Below, piece after piece: positions 45,500 through 56,894 of a stretch of 64,000 nt of DNA; position 1 is the stretch's first letter; each line of letters starts with the position of its first letter. The notes under the pieces are model-generated. The model saw only the letters and a program-made list of their open reading frames with translations. It ran no database searches and was not told the DNA's origin. Both the position numbers and the translations under genes were made by a program. The DNA comes from Aphelidium insulamus (lineage: Eukaryota; Aphelidiomycota; Aphelidea; Aphelidiaceae): positions 377,171 through 441,170 of the forward strand of contig JAZDSV010000009.1 of assembly GCA_036784855.1 (NCBI GenBank), in the 5' to 3' direction.

Positions 45500-48400
45500 T
45501 TAATCAAGTGTGAGAGCCTCCATTGCCAGTTCCGGGGTGGCCATCTCGCTGCCGGATGTGATGGGTTGATCTGCGGCCGCACCATCTGGCGACGCCTTTT
45601 TACGTCGACGCGGAGGACGCGGGGGTGTCATCGGCGGCTGTTCACTGTAGTTGCCCATTTCATTCTCTGTGCCGTTCCTGTAGCCATCCTGTCGGTGGCC
45701 GCCAGCCACGTGTGCATCATCATTATCATTGTCAGCATCAGGCCGCGGTCTGGGCCGCGGTTTCGGCGTGGGCGGTGAATGGTCAGATGTTTTGGTGAGC
45801 TGGGGCGGCGATGCCATAGCAGATGGCATTGTACGTGTCCGCGGCTTCGGCGACGAACGACTGGGCTGCTGTGGACTGTTTCGCAGCGCTGCTGCGGCAG
45901 ATGCCGCCGGCGCCCCAATCAGTGGAGACACCGGGGATATCGGTGACTGTCGAGTGGGGTCATTCAGAGTGGTGGCGGGTGCAGCGCCACGTCGTTCCAG
46001 CAGCTTTGCAGTGCGAGGACTGGCAGATAACAGCTCAGTCACCAGTGTAGGGGCGGTGGAGTGGTGGGCATGCTGGCGCCGTATTGCCTCCATCACGCGT
46101 GCACATGCGTAACCAGTCTCCAACGTGATGGCTCTGTCTGAGCCAAACTGCATAGCAAGTTCACGCTGAGCTAGTGGCAACCGCTCGATCTGGCCATCCA
46201 GTATAGCTTGGCCAAACATTGACAGGCGCATTGAGGAAAAGAAGTGGGTTAGTGCCGAAGCCACCAGCCGAGATGATTGTTCCCCGTCATCGCTCCACAG
46301 CAATTGGCTACTACTGCCACCGGCTTTGCTCAGAGAAAGTTTGCCCTCAGCTGCGCTCAAATGCCCAGCGGCGCCTGTCACGTCCACTCGCAACTGGGAT
46401 TCCGCGCAGACATGTTCTACACACACCGTTACAGTCAATGTCACCGATAAGTATAAACCTACTGTTGGAGAGAGCCACTGTGACAACGCCGACAATGCCG
46501 CCCTCCATTTGCACGCGAACAACGCCAAAGTCTGCGTCCAGTTCCATTGCGTTTGTTGCCTGAGCAGCCGCAAACTTTTCCCCAGCCAGCTTGCAGAACG
46601 ATGATGTGACGGACATTATGTTCCTGCCACCGCCTAGCCAAGACACCACGTCGCACAATTGCGTCAGCATGGCTGGCATGACTACCGTAGCTGCCGCCTG
46701 TTGATTGATATTATCTCCATTGGTCAAATTGCATTGCAGGGAGATTTGCACCAGTGACACCGGGCCGCACATTCCATCCCTTAAAACGGCGTCTGCCAGT
46801 CGCGCAAGCATCGGCAGTGCACGCATCGAGTTCAGAGTCATGATGTTTGGCTGCTGCTTCGCTTGTGCTTGCATTTGCTGTTGGGCGTCCTTGGCGGCAA
46901 TCATTGCCAGAATGTCACGCCGATGTGTCAGCGGCAGCGAGAGTGGCGTGCAGCACACCAATTTTTGCGCCGAGTACGCATATGATATCAGATCGAGTAG
47001 CAGAGAGTTGCTGCTTGCCGTGTCTGCGCCGCGGTGCCGACCAGTTGCGTTGGCGCCACCGCCATACACAAACATGTCAATGTCGACAACCTCAATCAGG
47101 TCGGCCAGCTCCGCCACGACTATCGGCATCATATTAGCTGAGGTAAGTCACTTATATAAGCACTTAACCTACCATGCGGGATGTTGAACTGGGCTGCCAG
47201 GGATTCAGCCAGGGGATCGGCTGCGCAGAGTGCGACTACGGCACAACCTGAATCTCGCAACGCCTGGATGCACAGCAACGACTCCCAGCAGATTCCAATG
47301 AGAGCAACATTTGGCCTGAAGTAGTGGATGTAAGATATCGCGCACCTACAGCTGGCTGCACAACGTACCTAAAAGTGCTCAGACGGTCCGCCACGTCGGT
47401 ATCAGCCGCACCGTACTGCTCCGTGCCGTAATGACTATTATTCTGCAGGTCATCATCATTGTAGTATGGAGCAGGTGCATCAACGCCAGCAGCCTGCCCA
47501 TCGGCATATTCGCCGCGACTCGGCGGCACGGAGCTGCTGCGGAAGCTGGCAATGCTGTAGTCGCTCATCATTGGGCTCAGCTTCTCGACGCCACCAGCGC
47601 CATATCCATCTTCTTCGCCGCTGCTTTCCCCATCAATCGTCGTTTGCCGCAATCGAGACACCCCTCCAATAGCCATGTGTCTGCCACCTGTCGCGGGCGG
47701 TGTGCCGGCAGTCAGCGGAGTTGCCATCGAAGTCAGAGAGTTGCGGAAAAAGTTGTCCTGCGACAAGCGCCGCAGTGTCACAATCGGCCGAGGCGGCATT
47801 CCAGATGACAGTCCCGCATTCTCATCACCGCTGTGCTGGGCACTGCTGCTGGAATAATCTTCGTCCTCACTGGTGGCAGCATTGCTCGACCGACCGGACG
47901 CACCGGTACGCCGGCGCCTGGCTTTGGAGGACTTGGGCGTGGTGGCAGTCTTGACTGAGGGGTCCAGGTAGAACGGGTTGTTCTTTTTGCGCTCGGCGTC
48001 GCGCAACCGCTTCTCCTCGCGCAGTTTCATCTCCTCCACCAGCGATAATTCCTTCTCGTCATCGGCACCGCTATCGTCCGCATCATTGTCAGACTTGTCA
48101 TCGGCGTCGACGGCTCGCCTCTTGCCGCTATCATCGTTCAGCCGGATCACTGGCTTGATGGACGGACTCGCTGTGGCCGGAATAGCTGGACGTGTCTGCG
48201 GCGACCTGGATTTTGTTGGCGGTGAGCTAGCATGAGATTTTGTGGAATTTCTTTGTGCCGCTACTTCCGCCGCTTTTTGACTAGCTGTGTTGCTGTCTGG
48301 TTGTGGTGGCGGCGAGTCTGGCGGCGGAGTAGTTTTGATCTGAATGTTTTGAGCTTGCACCGGTGCTGGTTGCGGTGGTGGAAAGTTCTGTTGCTGGTTT

Positions 48401-49402
48401 CTCTGTTCCACGGGAGATCGCGGCGACAGGGGCATGGCGCCCTTATTGCGCAGTAACTCAGCGGCCGCCCCGGGAAGAACTGCCGGTGCGCCATCGCGAT
48501 TACGTCGCTGTTGTCGATCGCCACTGGCATTGGACTTTTCCTTTGAGCGGAGATTTGCAATAAGCAATGCCAGCGGCTTCATCTCGCTCTCCTGTATCAG
48601 TTGAAAGTGCTGCGAGAAGAAGACAAAGTGCCGGAACGACATATTGAGATACTTTTCCGCGTCGATCTTTTCCAGCTCCTTGAAGTGGTTATAGTAGACG
48701 TGGCTATTGTATCAGTCCTGATAGAAAATACTTTGAAAGTATGAAGACATGCTCACCTGTATATACGGAACAGCCGCTTGAATATAGATTTGACGGTGGG
48801 AAGGAAGCCGGGTCCGTATGCCGCGTCCGCCTGCGATGGGAAAATGGAGGGATCCGCAAACTTGCGCTGGATCCACGACATTAGATACTCGACGTATTCG
48901 GGCGCCGAGCACTTTATCGGCTTCTTGATCTCTTCGCCGTCCGCCCACAGATACTGATACTTTGGCCCGGCATTCATCAGTGGACCTGGTGATGATCAGA
49001 CGTGATGGACGCATAGAGATAGAGATCGTCGAAACTCACATGACTGGTTGGTGCACAGATCGCCCAGTTTGCCGTACAAGACGCTTGCCTGGTTGTAAAA
49101 GTCTACGGCATTGACGGCCAGCCACTCATTCACATCCTCGTCGTCTGGACAGCTAACCGCGTCCTCCACATCTAGTGCGCCAAACGTCGCGTCCAACCGC
49201 GACTGCAACTTTGGTTTGCGTCCAAACACGTGCTTGGACCTGTCAGGCAGCGCAGTGAGTCCAGCTGATACTGCATATTAAACAGTGATCTGTGAACATA
49301 CTTGAATGTCTTGTCGTTGTTGTTGTGTGCGCTGCTACAAGTACGTGGTGAGTAATTAATCGTCACTGCAGTGTTGACTTACAATAATAGTGACCGCAAC
49401 AT
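45500..49402 (-). CDS. MOB1-domain / GFOD-type oxidoreductase fusion protein
   Basis: One gene, start ATG 49402. Small 5' exons give SAHNNNDKTFK, then AVSCPDDEDVNEWLAVNAVD, NAGPKYQYLWADGEEIKKP, IKCSAPEYVEYLMSWIQRKF and FKRLFRIYSHVYYNHFKELE. This is a full MOB1-type domain (NDR/LATS kinase co-activator, Hippo/MEN), with the two zinc Cys present (LCTNQSC) and the two His (HVYYNH). A Ser/Pro/Arg-rich linker of about 400 residues follows. A 53-nt intron (47316-47368) joins RLSTFR to PNVALIGICWESLLCIQALR, the nucleotide-binding half of a Gfo/Idh/MocA (GFOD1/2-like) protein. Further blocks include VVSWLGGGRNIMSVTSS and MEGGIVGVVTVALSNSR. The C-terminal tail is Pro/Arg-rich. Phase is kept across all junctions and no stop intervenes. 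The GxGxxG loop is atypical, as in GFOD proteins. Confidence 0.82.
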
Positions 49403-49678
49403 GACCGAGTAGCTCTGATCACCAGCGATAGCACCTTGATCTATTTAATGCACCGATATTACAGTGTATAAGCCAAAGTTCACGCCACACTGGTGGCGCT
49501 CAAATGACAGGACTGGCGTGATTGGCTGGCAGTTAATATAAGTTGCGTTGCCGCTGATTGGCCCTTGTATCAAGCAGGAGCAGAATAATTACAGCTACAA
49601 TGCCTTCCCGATCAGCTATCCACAGCCAATGCAGAATGACAGTTAAGAACAGCAATCAGTACTAATTCGCTCACCCGA
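49403..49678. promoter_or_regulatory. Upstream region of the MOB1-GFOD gene with CCAAT boxes
   Basis: Two ATTGG (reverse CCAAT) boxes at 49521 and 49558 lie 120-160 bp upstream of the MOB1-GFOD start, in the coding-strand CCAAT orientation. No gene is seen. Confidence 0.4.
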
Positions 49679-49951
49679 ATGCAGTCAACGGCCTCACTAT
49701 TTGCTCTTCGTGGCTTAAGTATTCCCAGTATAGGTATCCCATTGAACAATTTAAGAGAACTTGTCGCTTGGCATCGATTTTCTGCGCAGGATATGCAAGC
49801 ATTGGTGGACTTGGAGATCGTCTGCAGTCATATGTTTATCGTAGACGAAGTCAGCTCATTGACGCAAATCGCCAAATTAAATATATTCCGCAAATATATA
49901 GCACTTGTTCAACAAAAGTTCGCGACGGAAGCATTGAATGCACTTGCATGA
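49679..49951 (+). CDS. Hypothetical helical small protein
   Basis: A 90-residue open frame from ATG 49679. It has a Ser/Ala N-terminus and two to three predicted amphipathic helices (LNNLRELVAWHRFSAQDMQ; IAKLNIFRKYIALVQQKF). No domain, signal peptide or paralogue recognised. CCAAT-type boxes lie about 120-160 bp upstream. Evidence for coding is only the open frame and protein-like composition. Confidence 0.25.
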   Translation: MQSTASLFALRGLSIPSIGIPLNNLRELVAWHRFSAQDMQALVDLEIVCSHMFIVDEVSSLTQIAKLNIFRKYIALVQQKFATEALNALA

Positions 49952-50332
49952 CGCACGGCTCGGGCCAATCGTAAAGAGTCTTGCGCTGCACGGAATTGAC
50001 CTTCGGACGAATAACCACAAGTAAAAAAAAACACTTTCAGACTTGTGATGGCGGCATCCATAATTAGGATGACACAAATGGATTTCATTTCACCCTGATA
50101 TGCTAGGGGTTTCAGAAAGCATGTGGTTAAGATCACCTAATAGTTCATGACAAATATCTTTGCCATAAAGAAACTTTATATGTAGCAAGAGGACAGGTCA
50201 TTAGCGGCATTGAATATCTGTAAAGATCTGGTGCCTATGTATGTAGATTTGATGGCCTTCCATATTATTTTAGACACTCACAGAGGACTCACTCACACAC
50301 TCACGCTTAACCACAAAATCCATACGGCACAG
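49952..50332. other. Intergenic region
   Basis: No gene supported. The A-run at about 50024-50032 and the leader of the phosphotransferase gene are the only notable elements. Confidence 0.5.
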
Positions 50333-51941
50333 ATGCGGCGATATGTGCCACCAGAGTTGCTGCCTAACTTGAAAAAGTATCGCTACTCCTCAGTGGACAA
50401 GTCTCTGGTGTCGCAGTATGTGCTGCAGCCGTACTGGACCTGGCTGGTCACCCTGTTCCCCATGTGGATGGCGCCCAACCTCATCACGCTGCTGGGCCTG
50501 CTGTGCATCGGCGGCAATGTGGCCACGCTCCTCTACTATACGCCCTCGCTGGAGTCGGCCTGTCCCAACTGGGTCTACCTGTCGTACGTATCTGTACATG
50601 CCATGCATGCATTATGGTCAGCGGTGCTCTAATGACGGTGCAGATTCGCCGTCGGTCTGTGGGTGTATCAGTCACTGGGCACGTGCACACATATGCATCT
50701 ACATCTCTGCATATGTCTCATGCATGCTACCAGATGCCATTGATGGGAAGCAGGCGCGACGTACCGGAACCTCTAGCCCTCTTGGACACCTGTTTGACCA
50801 TGGCTGCGACGCTTTAAACACTTGCGTACGTTGCTCGTCCCTGTGTGTGTGTGTGTGTGTGTGCCGATGCTGGAGCAGCGCCCTTACTGCTTGATAGTTT
50901 GGAGTGTTGCTGGCGGCATCGGCACTTGATATTGGCGGCACGTGGCTGGTCCCGCTGTCATTTGTCTCGTGTATGTGTGCCTGGGCTACGTACGGCCCGC
51001 TCGCTATGACTCACCATTTGGCATGTACGTAGCCACCACGCTGTTCTATCTGGCCACTTGGGAAGAGTTTCACACCGGTACTCTGTATTTGGGCTATATC
51101 AATGGTCCCGTAGAGGGCGTCCTACTTGCCATCGGTGTCTACGCATGGAGTGGCCTCTATGGTGCGTTTATAAATATTTGTTTATGTGGAACTGATGGAC
51201 GTTTAGGAGCCGCGTGGTGGTCGAGAACGCTGGGCAGTGTGTGTGGCAGGGTCAGGCGCGGATGCTGCCGGGTTGGCTGGCATCACTGCGTGTTAATCAA
51301 CTGTTTGCCGTGCCGTGCTTGTTTTTCATTGGCAGCAACCTCGTTGTCGCGTACGTTCTTCACCTTGCATTTATGCATGCCCTTGATATCAACTTAAACA
51401 ATAGACTGAATAATGTCGCTGCCGAGCGTCGCCGCGGTGCAAAGTCCATGCTTGCACCGGTGATGGGACTCCTGCCTCACGTGATACTGGTGGCGGCCAT
51501 GTATGCTTGGCTGCTTACGTCGCCGCACTTGCTGCACCCTTACTCGGCTGTTGTGGTGCTTGCGTTTGGTCTGTGCACTGTCAACATGGTCGGTCGTATG
51601 ATTGTGGCGCACGTCACTCATGATAAATTCCCGCTGTTCAACCCCGGTCTGGTGCCGCTTGTTGTCGGCGCCGTGCACAGCCAGCTACGTCACCACTACA
51701 GTACCGCGTACACGTACGTACAACGTGCATGTTATATTCACATCCATCTCTGTGAATACATAGATGGATGAGCCGCGAGCAAGAAATCTACTTTCTGTAC
51801 GCCACGCTAGCATTCATCCTGGCATTGCATGCGCACTTTGTACTGGATGTTATCGACGAGATCTGCGCCTACTTGCACATCAACTGTCTCACCATTGCGG
51901 ACAAGGAAAAGACGGCATCCAGCCGCAAGAAGGCCGCCTAG
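50333..51941 (+). CDS. Choline/ethanolamine phosphotransferase (CEPT/EPT1 family)
   Basis: Final enzyme of the Kennedy pathway: transfers phosphocholine or phosphoethanolamine from CDP to diacylglycerol in the ER/Golgi membrane. It starts [20 protein letters not shown], standard for the family, then [13 protein letters not shown]. Catalytic CDP-alcohol phosphotransferase motif D..DG..AR.(8)G...D...D is intact: [20 protein letters not shown] then FDHGCD. Further blocks: [20 protein letters not shown] and [15 protein letters not shown]. About seven membrane segments. The C-terminus ends SRKKAA, a KKxx-type ER retrieval signal. Of about seven introns, the one at 50679 starts GC (CTG-G/gcacgt), needed to read DAID in phase. 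It uses diacylglycerol made by PAH1. Choline versus ethanolamine preference cannot be told. Confidence 0.92.
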
Positions 51942-52001
51942 CCATATCTGTTTGCTGCTCTATAGATACATACCTTCAAATGTAAATTGGTATTTATATG
52001 T

Positions 52002-53716
52002 CTATGTGTGTAACTGATCAAGGGACGAGCGCCGCGACCGCCACTTGCTGGCCACCACACGCATCATTCGATCACTGAGCGACTTTGCTTCATCCAGCTG
52101 GCCCTCAAAGTAGGCGGCAGTCTCCTGGAAGCGCTGCCTGTAGCCGTCCGTGCTGCCCAACAGAATGGTCTGCGCCCAGGCCTGCGTGGCGAGCAAGAAT
52201 GCCAAATCATCCGCGCGCATTGTCTGATCGTGCACCGCGGCATGAATGGCCGCCTCCAGCATCTCGTCCGACTTGAACAGGTCTACAATTTAATATATAT
52301 ACATATGTGCATATGCACCTATATAAGTACACTAATTACACTCGGTGATGCCCAGCCAGACGCGGAACGGAGGCGTCTGACAGATCATGTGGTCGTACGG
52401 GTTCATCGCTAATCGGTGCCAGCAATCGGCAATGGCCAGCAGCGACAGGTGGGAGTTGGGTTTGCGTGCGGCTGCTGCACGGTCCGACTTGGACGGCGAC
52501 AGTGAAAACTCGTCCAGCCACTCGTCGCTGAGCAGGATGGGCGCCCTGATGGTGGCTTGCGTTGCAGTGGAATCATCTCTGACGCCAAACACGGAATCTC
52601 GCGCCTGTACAGTACACCAATATAACGCTATATGTAGATAACCATGCTACACACACACCTGATAAATGCGCCGGCGAAACTCTTGCTCGCGGCCTTGTAT
52701 CATCAGTTGAAACAGCTCGGAGACACTCTCGGCATACTGTTGCACCTGACGCCTTGCACTTGGATTCATTATGGCTGCAACCTATATCAGTGCTCATATA
52801 CACATACATACACATATGTATAGCCGTACCCAGCCCGGCGTAGACGTGCCACTTGCTGCCGTAGATGCGCAGCGTGGTCATCACTTTGACATTCTCGATG
52901 CCACCAACATATACGGCCGTGTCCTCCAGCCACGGAAATACTCCGCGGCTCTTCCACGCGCTGCCCATGGACAGGAACGCCAGATGTGTGACAGCCTGGG
53001 TGTCGGCAGTGATTTTATCATGCGCCTCCGCCGACAGGTGCACAATGTCCGAACCAATATTGCCCAGTATGGCGACCACGCGGTCAAACTCGGCGTCGTC
53101 ACTGCATCGATGTCGCATCACTACCAGTGGCTGGCCCTGTGGGTCCACGCGCGGCCCATGCAGCGAGTGACAAGTGACAATCTTGACATCGGCCGGCAGG
53201 TGCTGCTCAAACGCTCTTATTTCCGGATACTTTACCGACGTCTACACGTTGTACATATAGAGTTATATATATATATTATAGAGTTATAGTGTAGAAAGTA
53301 TGTGTGGTACAATACCTGACCACCGCAGACGGCACCAACTTTGGTGGCTGGGCCGAACCTGGCGACAACTTGTTCGACGCGCTCCGTCTCGACGGAATAT
53401 ATGCTGCACACCATGCAGTGATATATATGTATAGCGGCCATCATGCACACTGACGCACATGAAGTCCGCGCGGCGCACCACGTCAAAGCCACTGCGCCAC
53501 GCCTGCACGCGTCCCTGTGCAATGTCGGCGGCAAACACGCGGCACCAGCTCGTCGTATTTATCGGGCAGATCGCACACGTGCACCTCATAGTCCAAGCCG
53601 GCCACGTACTGCGTCGTGGGTACTGCCGCAGTGCCGCCGGGTCTGGCCAGGCGCTCCGTGTACAGACGGCCCATGTCCCCCAAGGCGCCGATTATGCCAA
53701 CAATGAATCCGGGCAT
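52002..53716 (-). CDS. TYR1: Prephenate dehydrogenase, tyrosine biosynthesis (fungal TYR1 type)
   Basis: Converts prephenate to 4-hydroxyphenylpyruvate with NADP+. The start MPGFIVGIIGALGDMGRLYT is the nucleotide-binding loop. Later exons give the ADFMC/VE region and KVGAVCGGQ. Then come GQPLVVMRHRC, the active-site block HDKITADTQAVTHLAFLSMG, GGIENVKVMTTLRIYGSKWH, and a fungal C-terminal domain (NSHLSLLAIADCWHRLAMNP, YDHMICQTPPFRVWLGI, AAIHAAVHDQTMRADDLAFL). The long C-terminal domain is specific to fungal TYR1. About six introns of 45-70 nt. Odd: one extra Ala in the Gly-rich loop (GALGDMG versus GLGDMG). Either the loop is altered or the first exon boundary is mis-set. Confidence 0.92.
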
Positions 53717-53789
53717 GTCGCGTGGCGGTGTATTGTGCTGCCTGGTGTCAATGTCGTCAATGACGTCGACAATGAACACTGTCACAAGG

Positions 53790-54526
53790 AAGCGTTATAT
53801 ATATATATATATATAAATATATATTATATAGAGACAGAGACAGAGAGAGAGTGTGAGTGATTGAGATGCAGTCACAATACAGAGCGAATGTATATACAAT
53901 GTCAATGTGACATATATATAATATATGTATATATATACATATATATATAAATAGAGAGAGAGCGCGCGCGAAAGAGTGAGTGAGAGAGAAAGAGAGAGAG
54001 AGAGAGGGAAATACTGAAGTAATACAGAGCGAAGAGAGGTAGGCATGGATATAAGGACAGAACGTGTTACCGTGTTACCTATCTGTGTGAGACAATGTCA
54101 ATTCAATGTGACATACATATACTATACATATATACATATATATACATATATACATATATGTATATATAAACATATAGAGAGAGAGCATGCAGACACAATA
54201 AAAAGCGAGGAGAGGAGGAATGGAACTAAGGACGAATGGGAGAACGTGCTGCCTATATATGTGAGATACAAGGACAAGAATATTGAGATTTCAACGAGTT
54301 GGAATACATATATGTGAAGAGAGGTGTGAAGTGAATTGAAACAGTATTGTAGCCAATGACAGAGCAAGGGAGAATGCGGAAGTGGACGACACCAACCAGC
54401 TAAATAACGACACGCACCGCTGAACTATATTCTCACAGTGGTCCCTGTGTTAACACTGGGATGCCGTGTCCACGCATACACAAGTGCATGTACGCAATGC
54501 ACTCTTCCATGCACACCATGTCCCAT

Positions 54527-54558
<32 letters not shown>

Positions 54559-54600
54559 TATATGTATACATTGGACATGCAGTCCCTATGTACAATGTAC
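53790..54600. repeat. Simple-sequence region: TA microsatellites and GA-rich tracts
   Basis: Contains at least four TA/ATAT tracts (about 53797-53830, 53910-53950, 54120-54175, 54537-54562) and GA-rich purine tracts (about 53830-53860, 53950-54010, 54177-54190) on the same strand. Two copies of a longer unit (rough wording: gtgacatacatata / agagag / aatacagagcgaagagaggt) appear near 53880-54050 and 54110-54215, suggesting a tandem duplication of this block. No gene is credible here. Confidence 0.7.
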
Positions 54601-55108
54601 AATACAGTGTTCCACATCCCGTGCATGGCCGTCATCTTCATCTCGCGGCCGCGCATCTCGGCCCCCCATACCCATCCTGCTAGCCTCCTGTTGCGCCACC
54701 TGGCCGTGTCTATGCGCGTGGGCAAATGCAGTGTAAGCTCGTTGCAGCCGCTCCTTCTGCACTTTCTGTTCATCTAAGGTGCCACCTTCCACGGCCAGAC
54801 GCGTGTCGTGGATCCCACCAAACAGTGATCCGGTGTCCCAGCATGGCCTGCTGGTGTGCCAGACTGGCCGCGCGGTGTCCCATGGCTGTGTAGTGGCTCT
54901 GTATCTATGTGATTTGGTTATGATGATCCACGGATGCGTAGGGTGCGCTGGTCACTGTTACACGGCACAGCAATCACGGTGTGCTTATAGCGCGTGGTGC
55001 CGGCAAATAAATGGGCATTGCTGCGAATCCAGCAGCGCGAACCGCGCGCGCCCGAGTCGTCCGGGTACACGTAGTTGATGATGGGGCCGGTGAGAAGGCA
55101 GGCATGGC
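54586..55108 (-). CDS. Doubtful small gene, exons uncertain
   Basis: Minus strand, two stretches look protein-like. The upstream one (about 55108-54925) reads PIINYVYPDDSGARG then CWIRSNAHLFAGTTRYKHTV. The downstream one (about 54880-54586) reads GSLFGGIHDTRLAVEGGTLD, then a helical KVQKERLQRAYTAFAHAHRH, and ends near 54586. An acceptor-like ctacacag precedes the second part. The first frame has no clear ATG, and no donor I tested joins both in phase. No family recognised; may be a partly decayed gene. Confidence 0.3.
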
Positions 55109-55706
55109 GTGCGCGAGAGTGAGTGAGTGAGTGCCAGTGGTGTTTCAGGTGATGTTTTAGTAAAGATGATCTGTATTACACGGGTTGCAAATAAAAGCGT
55201 GTGCCAGTGCTACCTGCAGACAGGTCGGTTACCATCATGCGATTGTGCGTTCCGAATAAGATTATATTTAGCATGGAGGAGAGTGCATGCCATAGATGGT
55301 TGAGTGTGCGCTGGCCGCTACACGTGTAGTTTATGCAGCTTGATTCTAATGTGCCACAAAGCAATATATAACAACTCGATTGGATTGGGACTGGTGGCCA
55401 TGGGACAGACCATGGCGGCACGGAAGCGTACGTAAAGTGTTGTTGAAAGATATCTCGTGTGTGTGCGTGTTGAGTGGCCAGGTTACTGTACGACGGGAAT
55501 AATCGCACTACTGAATTAATTTGCGCCTTATTGCAGCAGCATCTCCCAGTGTCGCCCGCCCACCGCGTTTTATATGTGCGCCTGTGGCGCAGTTGGTCAA
55601 GGTTGGCACATCATTGGCGCAGCAAATGCGGCGGCGCCACTGTACGTAAGAGCTGCGATCGTTTAAAGAGAAGAAGATATTCAGAACTGTGGACATATTG
55701 ACATTG
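55109..55706. other. Intergenic region
   Basis: No gene supported. At about 55577-55600 a D-arm-like word (tggcgcagttggtcaagg) resembles a tRNA A-box but no tRNA follows. Confidence 0.5.
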
Positions 55707-56894
55707 TTAGATTCTGTGCCCCAACTCGGCCGCAACTGCCTTCACTGCAAGCATATTTTGGCCGGCATCATGTTTCATGTTTGCGGCACCGCCATTTGCG
55801 GCCGTCATGACATTTTTTTTGGCTGTGGCAGCGGTGTTGTCTGCATCCTTTGCGGCATTATAGAAGCCCTCATAAGCGTTTAAGAGATGCTGCCTTTGCT
55901 GCGGACTACCTTTATCGGCCATATGTGCATCATACATACTATCGTGAGCAACACTTGTGTATCCATGGTACTTGGTCAGTGATTCCATCAAGCTTTTTTG
56001 CCTCGCATCTGCCGGCTTTGCCTGTTGTACTGCTTCCGCATCGTGATGATGCTTCAAGCTGCTAGCCAGATGGCCTTTGGCGGTATATATACCGGCTGCT
56101 TTTGGCAGTTCCAGGTTGTGTGCGGCAGCAGCGGCACTGTGTGCTTGACTGGCTGCAATACCAAAGTAGTTGGCTGCCGATCGATGCAGCGTTTGCGCTT
56201 CACCAGGTGTTTTGTCGGCGTAACTGAGTTCATGGCGATCTGCAAGCCCCGCATCTTGTGCATGCAGATAGTTATTTGCGTGCTGATTCAGCGTACCCCG
56301 CTTCAAACAATCCGCGGAGTAGCCGGTGTACAGCTTAAAGTACTCTTCATTGCCGCCCTCCTTGAAGAACTGTGCCAGCTTTGAAGCCTCGTTCGCGGCA
56401 TAGAAATAGCTCTCTGCAGCGCACAGCCGATTTTGTTTTTCCGCTTGGGCACTTTGGGCATTGCTGGCATAGTGATTACATTTCTCAGCTTCGTCCACTG
56501 AAGCCTCATAGGCGTGAATTCCTTTCTTAATATTGGCCGGAACTTTGCTTGCAGTCAATTTTGCCTTTGCTGCTGCTGGCTTTACTTGTTGATTAGGCTT
56601 GGTGTCTGGCTTTGCTTGCTGATTATGCTTGCTGTCTGGCTGTGGCGGCTTTGTTTTGGGGCCCGTGCCCTTGTTGCATTTCGGAGATGCTGCATCACAA
56701 GTTGATGGCTGGCTACCAGGAGTGGAAATATCTCCCAGCGACAAAGACTTTTTTTGTTTGACTAGCGCCGGTCGCTGTGTCATTGCCGTCTGTTGTGTCA
56801 GTACCGTATTTGCACACACCGAGTAGAATGAAGCGATAATCATCAGAACCGCGCAGGCAGTCATCAATAGGGCGCTGAGATTGAAATAACGCAT
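55707..56894 (-). CDS. Ala-rich secreted/anchored helical-repeat orphan protein
   Basis: Intronless. The ATG at 56894 gives MRYFNLSALLMTACAVLMII then ASFYSVCA, a strong signal peptide or anchor; an upstream ATG at 57038 would add another hydrophobic segment and is less likely. A Lys/Pro/Gln linker (repeats of PDTKPNQQVKP type) precedes about 270 residues of Ala/His/Tyr/Asn-rich helices. Repeated half-motifs are YFYAANEASKLAQF, NYFGIAASQAHSAAA and YEGFYNAAKDADNTAA, suggesting TPR-like helical hairpins. Few cysteines. A CCAAT box lies at 57027. No family recognised. Likely exported or surface protein. Confidence 0.65.
   Translation of the reverse strand: MRYFNLSALLMTACAVLMIIASFYSVCANTVLTQQTAMTQRPALVKQKKSLSLGDISTPGSQPSTCDAASPKCNKGTGPKTKPPQPDSKHNQQAKPDTKPNQQVKPAAAKAKLTASKVPANIKKGIHAYEASVDEAEKCNHYASNAQSAQAEKQNRLCAAESYFYAANEASKLAQFFKEGGNEEYFKLYTGYSADCLKRGTLNQHANNYLHAQDAGLADRHELSYADKTPGEAQTLHRSAANYFGIAASQAHSAAAAAHNLELPKAAGIYTAKGHLASSLKHHHDAEAVQQAKPADARQKSLMESLTKYHGYTSVAHDSMYDAHMADKGSPQQRQHLLNAYEGFYNAAKDADNTAATAKKNVMTAANGGAANMKHDAGQNMLAVKAVAAELGHRI

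Noticed and set aside
49679-49951. Treating this frame as part of the phosphotransferase gene
   Set aside because: The family start [10 protein letters not shown] is at 50333 and stops lie between; it is kept only as a low-confidence separate frame.
55577-55650. tRNA-like D-arm/A-box word (tggcgcagttggtcaagg)
   Set aside because: No T arm or B box (GTTCRANNC) follows at the right distance and the acceptor ends do not pair.
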